From NCBI GenBank assembly GCA_017461625.1, contig JAFTXJ010000002.1, positions 62,001-126,000 on the forward strand: a stretch of DNA of 64,000 nucleotides, written 5' to 3'. Positions 43,307 through 52,067 of the stretch are shown here, in pieces (positions within the stretch are counted from its first letter, which is position 1; every line of letters starts with the position of its first letter). The stretch is from Clostridia bacterium. Its GTDB lineage: Bacteria > Bacillota > Clostridia > Oscillospirales > Acutalibacteraceae. A program made the position numbers and the translations under genes. The notes beneath the pieces are model-generated. The model searched no databases, had not been told where the DNA came from, and saw only the letters and a list, made by a program, of their open reading frames with translations.

Positions 43307-43363
43307 TTGAAAAATATTTTCAAAGGTGTAGAATACACATTGTAAACAAAAATTGTTTAACAA
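43307..43363 (+). promoter_or_regulatory. Promoter and operator-like palindrome of the isomerase-dehydrogenase operon
   Basis: TTGAAA (43307-43312) and TAGAAT (43329-43334) are 16 bases apart. Right at the expected start of transcription lies TTGTAAACAA-AAA-TTGTTTAACAA (43340-43363), an almost perfect inverted repeat that ends just before the AAGGAG. A repressor of LacI or similar type bound there would block the promoter. Confidence 0.6.
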
Positions 43364-43376
43364 AGGAGATTTTGTT

Positions 43377-44342
43377 ATGAAATTAGGTGTATTTACCTGC
43401 CTTTTAGGTAATCTTCCTTTAGAGCAGGCACTTGAATATTTTAAGTCAAAGGGCATTGAAATGGTTGAAATCGGTTGCGGCGGATATCCCGGCAATAGCC
43501 ACGCTGACCCCGAGACTCTTCTCGGTGATAAAAACAAGTTTGAAGAGTTTAAGGCTACTATTGAAAAGTACGGTCTTGAAATCAGTGCGTTGAGCTGTCA
43601 TGGCAACCCCGTTCATCCCAACAAGGAAATTGCCGCAGAATATGACAAAACAATCCGCAACACAATTCTTCTTGCTGAAAAATTGGGCATTCATCAGATT
43701 AACACATTCTCAGGCTGCCCCGGCGACCACGACGGTGCAAAATATCCCAACTGGGTAACCTGCCCTTGGCCGAATGATTTCAGCGAGGTGCTTGAATATC
43801 AGTGGAACGATGTTCTTATTCCTTATTGGAAAGATTTGGTTGCATTTGCAAAGGCTCATGGCGTTAACAAAATTGCTCTTGAGCTTCATCCCGGTTTCTG
43901 TGTATACAATACAGAGAGCCTTCTTAAACTTCGTGAAGCTGTGGGCCCTGAAATCGGTGCAAACCTTGACCCAAGCCACCTTATCTGGCAGGGTATGGAG
44001 CCGGTTGCAGTTATCCGTGCTTTGGGCGATGCGATTTTCCACTTCCACGCAAAGGATACAAAAATCGACAAATACAACACAGCCGTTAACGGTGTGCTTG
44101 ATACAAAGCCTTATGGTGATGAAATCAACCGTTCCTGGATTTTCAGAAGCGTAGGTTACGGCAATGATGCATCATATTGGAAAGATATTATCAGCAATCT
44201 TCGTCTTGTAGGCTATGATTATGCAATCAGTATTGAGCACGAAGACAGCCTTATGAGCCAGAATGAGGGTCTTTTAAAGGCAGTAGATTTGCTTAAAGAA
44301 GTTTTAATTACAGAATCCACAGGAGATATGTGGTGGGTATAA
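43377..44342 (+). CDS. Sugar phosphate isomerase/epimerase (AP-endonuclease-2-like TIM barrel)
   Basis: 321 residues from ATG 43377 with AAGGAG upstream. The xylose-isomerase-like TIM barrel is clear: MKLGVFTCLLGNLPLEQALEYFKSKG at its first strand, VEIGCGGYPG, ISALSCHGNPVHP, ALELHPGFCVYN (Glu metal ligand), IGANLDPSHLIWQGM (Asp-x-x-His) and FHFHAKDTKID, then SIEHED with the last Glu. These residues coordinate a divalent metal in IolE/IolI-type isomerases. It is paired with a Gfo/Idh/MocA dehydrogenase 14 bases later, a common combination in inositol or sugar-acid breakdown. The exact sugar is unknown. Confidence 0.85.
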   Translation: MKLGVFTCLLGNLPLEQALEYFKSKGIEMVEIGCGGYPGNSHADPETLLGDKNKFEEFKATIEKYGLEISALSCHGNPVHPNKEIAAEYDKTIRNTILLAEKLGIHQINTFSGCPGDHDGAKYPNWVTCPWPNDFSEVLEYQWNDVLIPYWKDLVAFAKAHGVNKIALELHPGFCVYNTESLLKLREAVGPEIGANLDPSHLIWQGMEPVAVIRALGDAIFHFHAKDTKIDKYNTAVNGVLDTKPYGDEINRSWIFRSVGYGNDASYWKDIISNLRLVGYDYAISIEHEDSLMSQNEGLLKAVDLLKEVLITESTGDMWWV

Positions 44343-44356
44343 GCGAGGTCTTTTAA

Positions 44357-45430
44357 ATGGTAAACGGAAAATTCGGCGGTGCAGTTATCGGTTACGGCGG
44401 TATGGGTAGCTGGCACACAAGAAAAATTACTCAGCAGATGCAGGATGATATTGAATTTATCGGAATTTATGACATTAATCCTGAACGTGCTGAAAAAGCA
44501 AGAGAAAACGGACTTTTTGCCTTTGAATCAAGAGAAGCACTTCTCAGCGATGAAAGAATTGACTTTGTGATTGTTGCTACTCCAAACGATGTTCACCGTG
44601 AAATTGCAGTGGATGCAATGGCTCACGGTAAGCACGTTATCAGCGAAAAGCCTGTTACAACATGCAGTGAAGAGCTTGAAAAAATGATTGCCGCTTCAAA
44701 GCAATACGGCAGAATTTTTACAACTCATCAGAACAGACGTTGGGACCCTGATTATCTTGTTATTAAAAAGCTTTATGACGAGGGCACTCTCGGCAGAGTT
44801 TTCAACATTGAATCAAAGGTTCACGGCTCAAGGGGAATCCCGGGTGACTGGCGAAATCAGAAGGCTCACGGCGGCGGAATGCTGTTTGACTGGGGCATTC
44901 ATATTATCGACCAGGCACTTATGCTTCTTGACGGTATTGAGATTGAGTCTCTATATGCAAGGCTTGATAATGTTACCAATGAAGAAGTTGACGACGGCTT
45001 TAAGCTTGAGTTGAGATTTAAAAACGGTGTTGATTATCACGTTGAGGTTGGCACAAGCAACTTTATTGAGCTTAACCGTTGGTACATACAGGGCGAAAAC
45101 GGAACTGCGATTATTAAGGACTGGGATCTTAACGGTGAAATTGTAATGGTTACAGACTGGGAAAATAAAGACGCTGTGCCAATTCAGGCAGGTGTTGGTC
45201 TTACCAAAACAATGGCACCCAGAACCGATGAAACTATTGACAGATATCCGCTTCCTTTTGTTGAAAATAAAGGCTTTGATGACAGAAGCGAATTTTATCG
45301 CAACTTTGTTGCAACACTCCGTGGGGAAGAAACACAAACTGTTACCCACGACCAGCAACGCAGACTTATTAAATTGATTGAAGCGATTTTTGAATCTGCC
45401 GAAGATAATAAGGTTATATATTTTGAATAA
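44357..45430 (+). CDS. Gfo/Idh/MocA family oxidoreductase
   Basis: 357 residues. The N-terminal Rossmann fold has GAVIGYGGMGSWH (dinucleotide loop) and FIGIYDINPERAE, followed by VATPNDVHREIAVDAMAHGKHVISEKPVTT, whose EKP Lys is the usual catalytic-site residue, and the C-terminal GGGMLFDWGIHIIDQALML with the active-site Asp-x-x-x-His. It oxidises or reduces a sugar or cyclitol with NAD(P). Transcribed with the preceding isomerase and ended by a strong terminator; both are probably induced by the same carbohydrate. Confidence 0.9.
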   Translation: MVNGKFGGAVIGYGGMGSWHTRKITQQMQDDIEFIGIYDINPERAEKARENGLFAFESREALLSDERIDFVIVATPNDVHREIAVDAMAHGKHVISEKPVTTCSEELEKMIAASKQYGRIFTTHQNRRWDPDYLVIKKLYDEGTLGRVFNIESKVHGSRGIPGDWRNQKAHGGGMLFDWGIHIIDQALMLLDGIEIESLYARLDNVTNEEVDDGFKLELRFKNGVDYHVEVGTSNFIELNRWYIQGENGTAIIKDWDLNGEIVMVTDWENKDAVPIQAGVGLTKTMAPRTDETIDRYPLPFVENKGFDDRSEFYRNFVATLRGEETQTVTHDQQRRLIKLIEAIFESAEDNKVIYFE

Positions 45431-45432
45431 TC

Positions 45433-45466
45433 AAAACGGATTGCAGAATTTCCTGCAATCCGTTTT
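45433..45466. terminator. Bidirectional terminator
   Basis: AAAACGGATTGCAG and CTGCAATCCGTTTT form a 14-pair stem with a six-base loop, followed by TT, between converging genes. Confidence 0.9.
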
Positions 45467-45469
45467 TTG

Positions 45470-47311
45470 CTATCTTTTGCCCATTGGTTTTTTACCACCC
45501 ACCATACTTCCACCGGGCATTCCCGGAGCACCGTTCATATTGCCCATTGAGCCTGAGGATGAATAGAGAATATCCTTCATTTCAACTTCAGTTTTTTCGG
45601 AGCCTGTATTTAAAGTATAAACTTCGCCTTCCTTAATTTCGGGTGAGCTTATAATTACAGAGTTGAATTGTTTAGGTGAAGTCCATGAAACAATTGTTTT
45701 GTTATTTGAATCAGTGAGAGTGATTTTTGAATTTGCCTGCTGAGTGCTTACATTTACCATCATTGTTCCTTGCTCGGCAGAAGAAAAGTTTTGTGCCATA
45801 CCTGATGAGCCTGAGCAAATAAAAATACCACCTGTTATGCTCGCTGAAGAACCGTAATCAAGGGCTCCGTTGCCGCTGTTTGTCGGGCCTGAAAGGTAGG
45901 TTGTGCCACCAGAAATTTGAAGCGAGCCGTTAGAATCAATTCCGTCACCTGATGCGTCTATATTCAGCATTCCTCCGCTTATTTTAATATATGATGAATC
46001 AGAAGCTGTACCGAATTGGTCAGGGCGACCCATCATTCCGCCAAAACCGCTTTCGTCGTTTCCGCCTGCTGCGTTCATTCCGTCGTCACTTGCAACAAGA
46101 TAGATGCTTCCTCCTGTTACATCAATGCTCTGACCTTCAAGACCTTCATAGCTTTCGGTGATTTTTATTGTGCCGCCCGAAACCGTCAGATTATTGTCTG
46201 CGTGGAAACCGTCATCGCCTGTTGCAATATTGAAAGTACCGCCTGCGATTTTAACACTGCCGTTAGCGTGAATGGCATCATCGGCACAGTTAAGATTAAA
46301 TTTGCCGTTTTTGATTGTAAGATTGCCTGCCGTTTTTATGCCTTTGAGGCTCTCGGAATCTTCTGTGGTTATGTTTTGCAAATACCCCGGGTGTTGCATA
46401 AAGAAATCGTTCTTGTTTTTTAGTTCTGCATTTTCACTGCCACCGCCTGATTTAACCGTGAATGTTCCGTTGTCTATAAGAACATACGCTGCACCGCTGA
46501 ATCCATCAAGGTCAGAGGTAACATTAAATGTGCCGTCAGAAATGTAAAGAAAGCCCGAAGCTTCATCGTCAGCATTTTCAGCGTGAAAACCGTCTTTTCC
46601 GCTGGTGATGTTGAATGAACCGTTTTGGATACGGATACTGTCTTTACCTGTTACACCGTGGCTTGCAGATGTGATTGCGTAGTTTCCGTTGGTGAAAACA
46701 AGGTCATCTTTTGAAACAATTCCGTGACCTGCCTTGGCATTGATAGCGAGGCTTCCTGTACCGTTTAAAGTAAGGTCGCATTTTGAAAAAATAACAGAGT
46801 CAATGTTGTTGTCATCAACAGCGGAGTATGTTCCACCGTTGGTAAGGGTGTTTTTGCTGCCAGTGCCGGCTGTCACAAAAACCTTGTCAGCTTCTTTTGC
46901 ATAAATTGCTGCCGAAGTTTTGCTTGTGATATTTGCATTTTTTAAAACAATTTGCACCTTTGCAGTTTCGGGGGCATCAACAATAACTGAGCCGTCAGAC
47001 AGTGTGCCTGAAAAAGCATAGATTCCGTCAGCAGTGATTGTGATGTTACCGCCTGAAATTTTAACGGAAGAATCACTGCATTGAGCCGAAGCTCCGTTTA
47101 ATATGACAGCGATGCTTTCATTTTCACTATATGTGCCTTCGGAATCTCGGTCTGAAAACATATCATCGGTATCTGTCGGGATTTCTGCAACTGTTGTTGT
47201 TTCATTGGTTTTGTCGGCGGAGTTGCCGGTAACGCTGTTATCTGATTTTGAGCAAGAGCAAAACAGTATGGTTACACACATCAACAGAGCCGGAATTTTT
47301 ATTTTTTTCAT
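45470..47311 (-). CDS. Lipoprotein with DUF4353-type carbohydrate-binding beta-helix
   Basis: 613 residues with GAGGTG before the ATG. The signal peptide ends in a lipobox (CVTILFCSC, Cys20). A Thr/Asp-rich linker leads into a long repetitive beta-solenoid whose units contain I-x-G-G-x-x-x-I-x-x-x-x-D-G (for example KIAGGTFNIATGDDGFHAD, LQISGGTTYLSG). This is the DUF4353 'carbohydrate-binding domain-containing' type. A Gly/Met/Pro-rich tail follows (GNMNGAPGMPGGSMVGG). It is last in an operon with a DUF4956 membrane protein and a VTC-type polyphosphate polymerase, a set seen together in other Firmicutes. It is presumably the surface member of that set; the ligand is unproven. Confidence 0.85.
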   Translation of the reverse strand: MKKIKIPALLMCVTILFCSCSKSDNSVTGNSADKTNETTTVAEIPTDTDDMFSDRDSEGTYSENESIAVILNGASAQCSDSSVKISGGNITITADGIYAFSGTLSDGSVIVDAPETAKVQIVLKNANITSKTSAAIYAKEADKVFVTAGTGSKNTLTNGGTYSAVDDNNIDSVIFSKCDLTLNGTGSLAINAKAGHGIVSKDDLVFTNGNYAITSASHGVTGKDSIRIQNGSFNITSGKDGFHAENADDEASGFLYISDGTFNVTSDLDGFSGAAYVLIDNGTFTVKSGGGSENAELKNKNDFFMQHPGYLQNITTEDSESLKGIKTAGNLTIKNGKFNLNCADDAIHANGSVKIAGGTFNIATGDDGFHADNNLTVSGGTIKITESYEGLEGQSIDVTGGSIYLVASDDGMNAAGGNDESGFGGMMGRPDQFGTASDSSYIKISGGMLNIDASGDGIDSNGSLQISGGTTYLSGPTNSGNGALDYGSSASITGGIFICSGSSGMAQNFSSAEQGTMMVNVSTQQANSKITLTDSNNKTIVSWTSPKQFNSVIISSPEIKEGEVYTLNTGSEKTEVEMKDILYSSSGSMGNMNGAPGMPGGSMVGGKKPMGKR

Positions 47312-47321
47312 TTAAAGCACC

Positions 47322-48017
47322 TCATAATTCAGCAATGCTGTTATCCTGTCTTGAAACAGTGATTTCAAGGTTACCGTTTCTGCAACGGAGTTTATTTATT
47401 AAATCTTTTTCTGTATTTTCATTTTTAAATGTAACGTTATAAGTGAGTCTGAAAAGGCTTCCCATATTTGTGGTTTTTACTTGAATGAGGTCACAGTTTG
47501 AAGTATATTCAGCTAAAAGAGGTTCAATTACGTCGTTATAGTCCAAATCTTCAGGAATTGTTATACGTATTGTTTTATAAAGGGAAGAATTTTTCTTTTC
47601 ACCAAAGTTAATAAGGCTGTAAATCATGCTTGCGGCACTTAATATCACTGCAAACAAAACGGAATAGCCGAGATAGCCCATGCCTGCAATAAGACCTGCC
47701 CCCATAGCTAAAAAAAGAATGCCGATTTCTTTGGCTGTTCCGGGAACAGAACGGAAACGCACAAGGCTGAATGCACCTGCAACAGCCACACCGGTGCCGA
47801 TGTTTCCGTTAACCATCATAATCACAACACAAACAACAGCAGGTAGCAAAGCAAGTGTGATAACAAAGCTTTTGGTGTATCTGGTTTTATACATATATCC
47901 ACATGCCAATAAAAGACCGGTGAGAAGAGAACATCCCACACATAAAAGAAAATCGGTAACAGTTATAACTGAAGCGGCTGAAGAATCAAACAGACCCTGA
48001 AAAAGATTATTAAGCAT
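47322..48017 (-). CDS. DUF4956 membrane protein
   Basis: 231 residues, GGAGG before the ATG, overlapping the VTC-type gene by eight bases. Four membrane helices in the N-terminal half surround the family signature GAFSLVRFRSVPGTAKEIG. The C-terminal ~85 residues are a soluble alpha/beta domain (IRITIPEDLDYNDVIEPLL). DUF4956 proteins nearly always neighbour a VTC-type polyphosphate polymerase gene, and probably form the membrane part of that system. Mechanism not established. Confidence 0.88.
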   Translation of the reverse strand: MLNNLFQGLFDSSAASVITVTDFLLCVGCSLLTGLLLACGYMYKTRYTKSFVITLALLPAVVCVVIMMVNGNIGTGVAVAGAFSLVRFRSVPGTAKEIGILFLAMGAGLIAGMGYLGYSVLFAVILSAASMIYSLINFGEKKNSSLYKTIRITIPEDLDYNDVIEPLLAEYTSNCDLIQVKTTNMGSLFRLTYNVTFKNENTEKDLINKLRCRNGNLEITVSRQDNSIAEL

Positions 48018-48729
48018 TTTTAGTGCCTCCTTTAATTTTTTTGAAAATGCTTTGCTGATACGCTGTTCCGTATTTTGAAAAGGATGTACGGAAAACCTTA
48101 TTTGCCGTAAGCCAGTCGGTCATCCACAGAGGGATTCCGCCGGCTGTTTTGATTTCCATAAGTACAAGATTGTCATGAAGAATCGGAGTGCCGTAAATTT
48201 CGCTGTTGAAAGAAAAATTTTCGCGTCTGAACAGAATGTTTTCATCAAAGGTTATTCTGAAATCATGCCTTTCAACAGAATAATATGCGTCACGCTCATA
48301 AGAAAGAAAAACAACAGGATGCAAATTGCCGTAATATGAGCAGAAATAGTTGATTTCATCAGCAACCTGAGTTGATACAGGCAAAGGAATGTTGTTGCTC
48401 AGGCAATTGATCGCCGTCGCTTGAGGCAAAGTGAGCCGCCGTTTGTAAACGATATGTTTGTATTTCTTTTTTAGCTCAACAAAAACCGGGTCGTCGGCAC
48501 TTGCTTTTTTATAGCTTCTTATTCTGAGCTTTTCTTTGTAAACAGGTTTTTCAATTGAATGGCGGATAAGTCGGTAATTATCGGTATCAAAATATATGTT
48601 GCGAATGGTGGTGCGTCCGTATTTGTCGGGGTACATATAATTTTTCATTAAATCAAGCAGATTTTGTTGTTGTTCTTTAGTTAAAAAATATTTAAGCTCA
48701 TATCTTTTAAATACAGTTTCAAATCCCAC
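48010..48729 (-). CDS. VTC-domain polyphosphate polymerase
   Basis: 239 residues from GTG 48729, eight bases after AAGGAGG; the longer frame overlaps that site. It is a TTM/VTC tunnel-fold protein with the charged strands lining the tunnel: KRYELKYFL, IYFDTDNYRLI, KLRIRSYKKA, VFVELKKKY, YKRRL, ERDAYYS, FRITFDENI and LMEIKT. The basic and acidic residues needed to bind ATP/polyphosphate and metal appear intact. In yeast Vtc4 this fold makes polyphosphate from ATP at a membrane. First gene of the operon with DUF4956 and the lipoprotein. Confidence 0.87.
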   Translation of the reverse strand: MGFETVFKRYELKYFLTKEQQQNLLDLMKNYMYPDKYGRTTIRNIYFDTDNYRLIRHSIEKPVYKEKLRIRSYKKASADDPVFVELKKKYKHIVYKRRLTLPQATAINCLSNNIPLPVSTQVADEINYFCSYYGNLHPVVFLSYERDAYYSVERHDFRITFDENILFRRENFSFNSEIYGTPILHDNLVLMEIKTAGGIPLWMTDWLTANKVFRTSFSKYGTAYQQSIFKKIKGGTKNA

Positions 48730-48786
48730 TGTCTGCGCCTCCTTCACCGATAATATAAAATTATAAAAACGTAACCCTAATTTAAC

Positions 48787-48845
48787 TTTAAAACATATGT
48801 TAACAAATTTAAAACATTGATGAAGAAGAAAAATTATGTTATATT
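48787..48845 (+). promoter_or_regulatory. Two-component system promoter with tandem regulator sites
   Basis: TTTAAAACAT occurs twice, at 48787-48796 and 48808-48817, 21 bases apart, in direct orientation. The second touches TTGATG (48817-48822), which is 17 bases from TATATT (48840-48845). This is the layout of an OmpR-type activator binding upstream of a promoter, suggesting autoregulation and possibly control of the divergent operon. Confidence 0.6.
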
Positions 48846-48893
48846 AAAGTAAGCTTAAAGTGGTTATGCAATAATTCAGGTGAGGTGATTAAA

Positions 48894-49571
48894 ATGAGGT
48901 TGCTTTTAGCTGAGGATGAAAAATCTCTTTCAAAGGCATTGAGTACGATTTTAGAAAAAAACAATTATTCCGTTGACACTGTTTTTGATGGTGAAGAGGC
49001 GATGGACTATTTGTTAACGGGCAAATATGATGGTATCATCCTTGACATTATGATGCCTAAAATTGACGGAATTGAAGTACTTAAAGCTTTGAGGAAAAGC
49101 GGAAACACCGTTCCTGTTTTACTCCTTACAGCTAAAGCAGAGGTTGATGATAAAGTTTTCGGTCTTGACAGTGGTGCGAACGACTATCTGACAAAGCCAT
49201 TTAATGTTAAAGAGTTGTTGGCACGTATAAGGGCTATGACACGCCAACAGACCTCACAGACAGATTCTCACTTGAAAGTGGGCAATATCACCCTCAATTG
49301 TGCAACCTTTGAGCTTTCTTCAGCCTCAGGTAAGTTTCGCCTTGCAAACAAAGAGTTTCAGATGATGGAGCTTTTGATGCGTAATCCGAGAAATCTTATT
49401 TCAACAGACAGCTTTATGGAAAGAATCTGGGGATACGACAGCAATGCTGAAATAAGTGTTGTATGGGTTTATATATCATATCTTCGTAAAAAGCTTACGG
49501 CTTTGAATGCAGATGTTGAAATAAAGGCCTCAAGAAATTCGGGATATTTTTTGGAGGTTTCAGATGATTAA
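48894..49571 (+). CDS. OmpR/PhoB-family response regulator
   Basis: 225 residues from ATG 48894 with GAGG eight bases upstream. Receiver domain: LLLAEDEKSL (acidic pair), phospho-acceptor Asp51 in IILDIMMPKIDG, LLLTAKA (Thr) and TKPFN (Lys). The C-terminal winged helix (about 128-223) has FRLANKEFQMMELLMRNP and the recognition helix region ISVVWVYISYLRKKL. It overlaps the kinase gene by eight bases. Divergent from the VTC-DUF4956-lipoprotein operon, which is its most likely target together with itself. Confidence 0.93.
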   Translation: MRLLLAEDEKSLSKALSTILEKNNYSVDTVFDGEEAMDYLLTGKYDGIILDIMMPKIDGIEVLKALRKSGNTVPVLLLTAKAEVDDKVFGLDSGANDYLTKPFNVKELLARIRAMTRQQTSQTDSHLKVGNITLNCATFELSSASGKFRLANKEFQMMELLMRNPRNLISTDSFMERIWGYDSNAEISVVWVYISYLRKKLTALNADVEIKASRNSGYFLEVSDD

Positions 49572-50790
49572 AAAGCTTCGCGTAAAATTTGTCTGTGCTG
49601 CAATGCTTTCGTCTTTTATTGTTCTGTTTGGCATTATCGGAATTATAAATGCTCTGAATTTTGTGGAAGTAGTCAATCAGGCTGATATTACTATTTCGCT
49701 TTTGCAAGAGAATGACGGTGAATTCCCTAAAAAAGAAGAAATGATGCCAAAGCCTGACCGTGGACCATTAAGTGAACCGCTTATGAAAGAGCTGCCCTAT
49801 GAGTCAAGATTTTTTACCGTAACAATAAAAGACGGTGAAGCAGTTTCAATAGAAACAGGCAGAATTGCTGCAGTTGATGAAAAAACTGCTGAAGACTTTG
49901 CTAAAAGGGTTATAGATGATGGAAACGGAAAAGGCTTTTTAAAAACATACAGATATCATTTGGATGAAACTGCTGACGGAACAAGGGTTATTTTTTTAGA
50001 TTGCACAAGGAATTTGTCAACTTTTTTTTCTTTTTTGACTGCAAGTATCGGAATTTCTTCAATAGGGTTATTGTTGATCCTGATTATTTTGATTTTTGTT
50101 TCGGGCAGGGTAGTGCGTCCTGTATCAGAAAGTTTTGAAAAACAAAAGCAGTTTATTACCGATGCAGGTCACGAAATAAAAACACCGGTCACCATTATTG
50201 ATGCCGATGCTGAAGTTATTAAAATGGAAACAGGAGAAAATGAATGGCTCAATGACATTCAGTTGCAATCAAAACGGTTGGCTTCGCTTACCAACGATTT
50301 GATTTATCTTTCACGCATGGAAGAGTGTGAGTCAGAGCTGCAACTTTTGGAATTTCCCTTATCCGATGTGGTGAGTGAAACAGCACAATCTTTTCAATCA
50401 TTGGCAAAGCTTGGTCATAAAACCTTCAGTCAAGACATTCAGCCCATGATTGAAATGAAAGGTGACGAAAATGCAATTCGTCGATTGGTGTATATTTTGC
50501 TTGACAATGCAGTAAAATATTCTGATGAAAACGGAGAGATAAGTTTAAAGCTTGAACGTAACGGTAAAAACATCCGTCTGCAGATTGAAAATACAACGAG
50601 CAAACCGTTACCTGAAAATCTGATGAAGATGTTTGACAGATTTTATCGTGGAGATAAATCGCGAAACTCAAAAACAGGCGGTTACGGCTTAGGTCTTGCA
50701 ATAGCTAAAGTGACGGCTGAAGCTCATAAAGGAAGAATCAACCTGACAAAGTCATCAGAAAACCGTTTATGTGTTAAGGTGATTTTTTAA
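49564..50790 (+). CDS. Sensor histidine kinase
   Basis: 408 residues. Two membrane helices (about 10-35 and 158-182) enclose an outside sensor region of about 120 residues with acidic and Met/Pro-rich parts (KKEEMMPKPDRGPLSEP). The dimerisation helix has phospho-acceptor His203 in DAGHEIKTPVTI, without a clear HAMP domain before it. The ATPase domain shows the N box (VYILLDNAVKYS), F box (FDRFYRGDKS) and G box (GGYGLGLAI). Partner of the upstream regulator. Stimulus unknown; the acidic sensor could bind cations or cationic peptides. Confidence 0.93.
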   Translation: MIKKLRVKFVCAAMLSSFIVLFGIIGIINALNFVEVVNQADITISLLQENDGEFPKKEEMMPKPDRGPLSEPLMKELPYESRFFTVTIKDGEAVSIETGRIAAVDEKTAEDFAKRVIDDGNGKGFLKTYRYHLDETADGTRVIFLDCTRNLSTFFSFLTASIGISSIGLLLILIILIFVSGRVVRPVSESFEKQKQFITDAGHEIKTPVTIIDADAEVIKMETGENEWLNDIQLQSKRLASLTNDLIYLSRMEECESELQLLEFPLSDVVSETAQSFQSLAKLGHKTFSQDIQPMIEMKGDENAIRRLVYILLDNAVKYSDENGEISLKLERNGKNIRLQIENTTSKPLPENLMKMFDRFYRGDKSRNSKTGGYGLGLAIAKVTAEAHKGRINLTKSSENRLCVKVIF

Positions 50791-50794
50791 AGCG

Positions 50795-50820
50795 AATCGG
50801 CTGTGCACTGCACAGCCGAA
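50795..50820. terminator. Bidirectional terminator
   Basis: TCGGCTGTGCA and TGCACAGCCGA (centred near 50808) form a long stem between the kinase and acyltransferase genes, which converge. Confidence 0.75.
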
Positions 50821-50825
50821 ATTGT

Positions 50826-51944
50826 TTATGCTTTGCCTGAAATATAGTTTCTGACAGATGAAAATATTTTGGATAAGTATTTAATGATAAAATTATAAAG
50901 CTTATTGATGTGAATGATTGCAAAAAGCTTTTGTCTTAATATATCAATTATAGTGCATATTAAGTAAATAGCTATTGCGATACCCAAAACTGAAAAGATC
51001 AAAATATACCATGGTTTATCAGAAATGAAAACCAGAGAATCACTGAGTATATTAAAATAAAACAGCGGATTCGTATGGAGAATGTATACAAAAAATGCTG
51101 TTGCAGAAAGAGTTTGAATAAACTTACTCTCTTTAACTTTAAGATTTATAAATATAAGGAACAATGTAACCGAAGAAACTACCATAGGTGGAGACGGGTA
51201 TGAAACAATCATTCCTGAAAGTTTGTCGGTGAAGTCTGTACCTATAAAGACAAATATCATTTTTATTCCCCAGGCGAGAAGGTTGCAGGCAACAAAAATA
51301 ATCAGCAGGGTAGATTGTTTTATTTTTTTTAGGTTTTCTCCGTGCAAGGATATATAAGAGCCAATAAAATACAAATATAATAACCACAAAGGGCTGTATC
51401 CGCTTTTTAAAACATAAATGTCAGTTTGCAAAATTCCGTAAGCAAAATAATGGCAACAAAAAAGCACAAATCCTATCAGAATTAGTGTTACGTGTTGTTT
51501 TTTACTAAGAGTGCACAACATTTTATTGATATACGGAATGAACAGCCATAGACAAACATATGCCGAAAAATACCAATGATTTTTATTGGTGACGGGCATA
51601 GAATTGTAAATTGCTTCTGCAAACACAATTTTGCCGGATAAAAAGAAAACACCGGCAAAAATAACACTGTAAAAAAATACAGCACCCCACAGATTAAACA
51701 GTTTGTTCCATCGGTGGTTTTGTGTTTTTGCATAAACAAATCCGGTGGTTATGCAAAAAATGTTAACTGAGTTATAAGCGATGGTTTCCAAAAGCCACGT
51801 AATGTTATAATTGGCAGACAAAGGTTCAACGGAGGAAAGGATTCCTCCAGCACCTAACAGATGAAGAATAACAACCAGAAAAGTAGAGAAAATTTTCAAA
51901 AGATCAAGACCGGCATTACGCTTTGATAAAGTGATATTGCTCAT
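50826..51944 (-). CDS. Membrane acyltransferase (acyltransferase 3/OafA-like)
   Basis: 372 residues from ATG 51944 (GGAAGG upstream). About ten membrane helices. The N-terminal RNAGLDLLKIFSTFLVVILHLLG carries the conserved Arg-x-x-x-x-D and active His of acyltransferase 3 enzymes, and the block NHWYFSAYVCLWLFIPYINKML matches the W-Y/F-x-x-x-x-L-x-x-Y-x-x-P pattern. These enzymes O-acetylate or succinylate surface sugars using acyl-CoA. Single gene with its own promoter; the glycan acceptor is unknown. Confidence 0.87.
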   Translation of the reverse strand: MSNITLSKRNAGLDLLKIFSTFLVVILHLLGAGGILSSVEPLSANYNITWLLETIAYNSVNIFCITTGFVYAKTQNHRWNKLFNLWGAVFFYSVIFAGVFFLSGKIVFAEAIYNSMPVTNKNHWYFSAYVCLWLFIPYINKMLCTLSKKQHVTLILIGFVLFCCHYFAYGILQTDIYVLKSGYSPLWLLYLYFIGSYISLHGENLKKIKQSTLLIIFVACNLLAWGIKMIFVFIGTDFTDKLSGMIVSYPSPPMVVSSVTLFLIFINLKVKESKFIQTLSATAFFVYILHTNPLFYFNILSDSLVFISDKPWYILIFSVLGIAIAIYLICTIIDILRQKLFAIIHINKLYNFIIKYLSKIFSSVRNYISGKA

Positions 51945-51969
51945 TATATACACACCTTCCCTAAAGGCC

Positions 51970-52042
51970 ATTATAACATAAAACAGAAACAAGAGCAATA
52001 TTGTAAAAATCTCTTGACCTTTTGTGCTGTTTGTTGCATAAT
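51970..52042. promoter_or_regulatory. Divergent promoter pair of acyltransferase and unknown membrane protein
   Basis: Minus strand: TTGCTC and TATAAT (51970-51998) with a 17-base spacer. Plus strand: TTGACC and CATAAT (52014-52042), also 17 bases apart. The two promoters are back to back with about 15 bases between their -35 boxes. Confidence 0.65.
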
Positions 52043-52067
52043 TAGAAAAAAGGATTGAGGTGATCTT

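Noticed and set aside
43211-43537. 108-residue minus-strand reading frame across the isomerase start
   Set aside because: It runs opposite to a clear coding region, has low-complexity AT-rich translation and no ribosome site.
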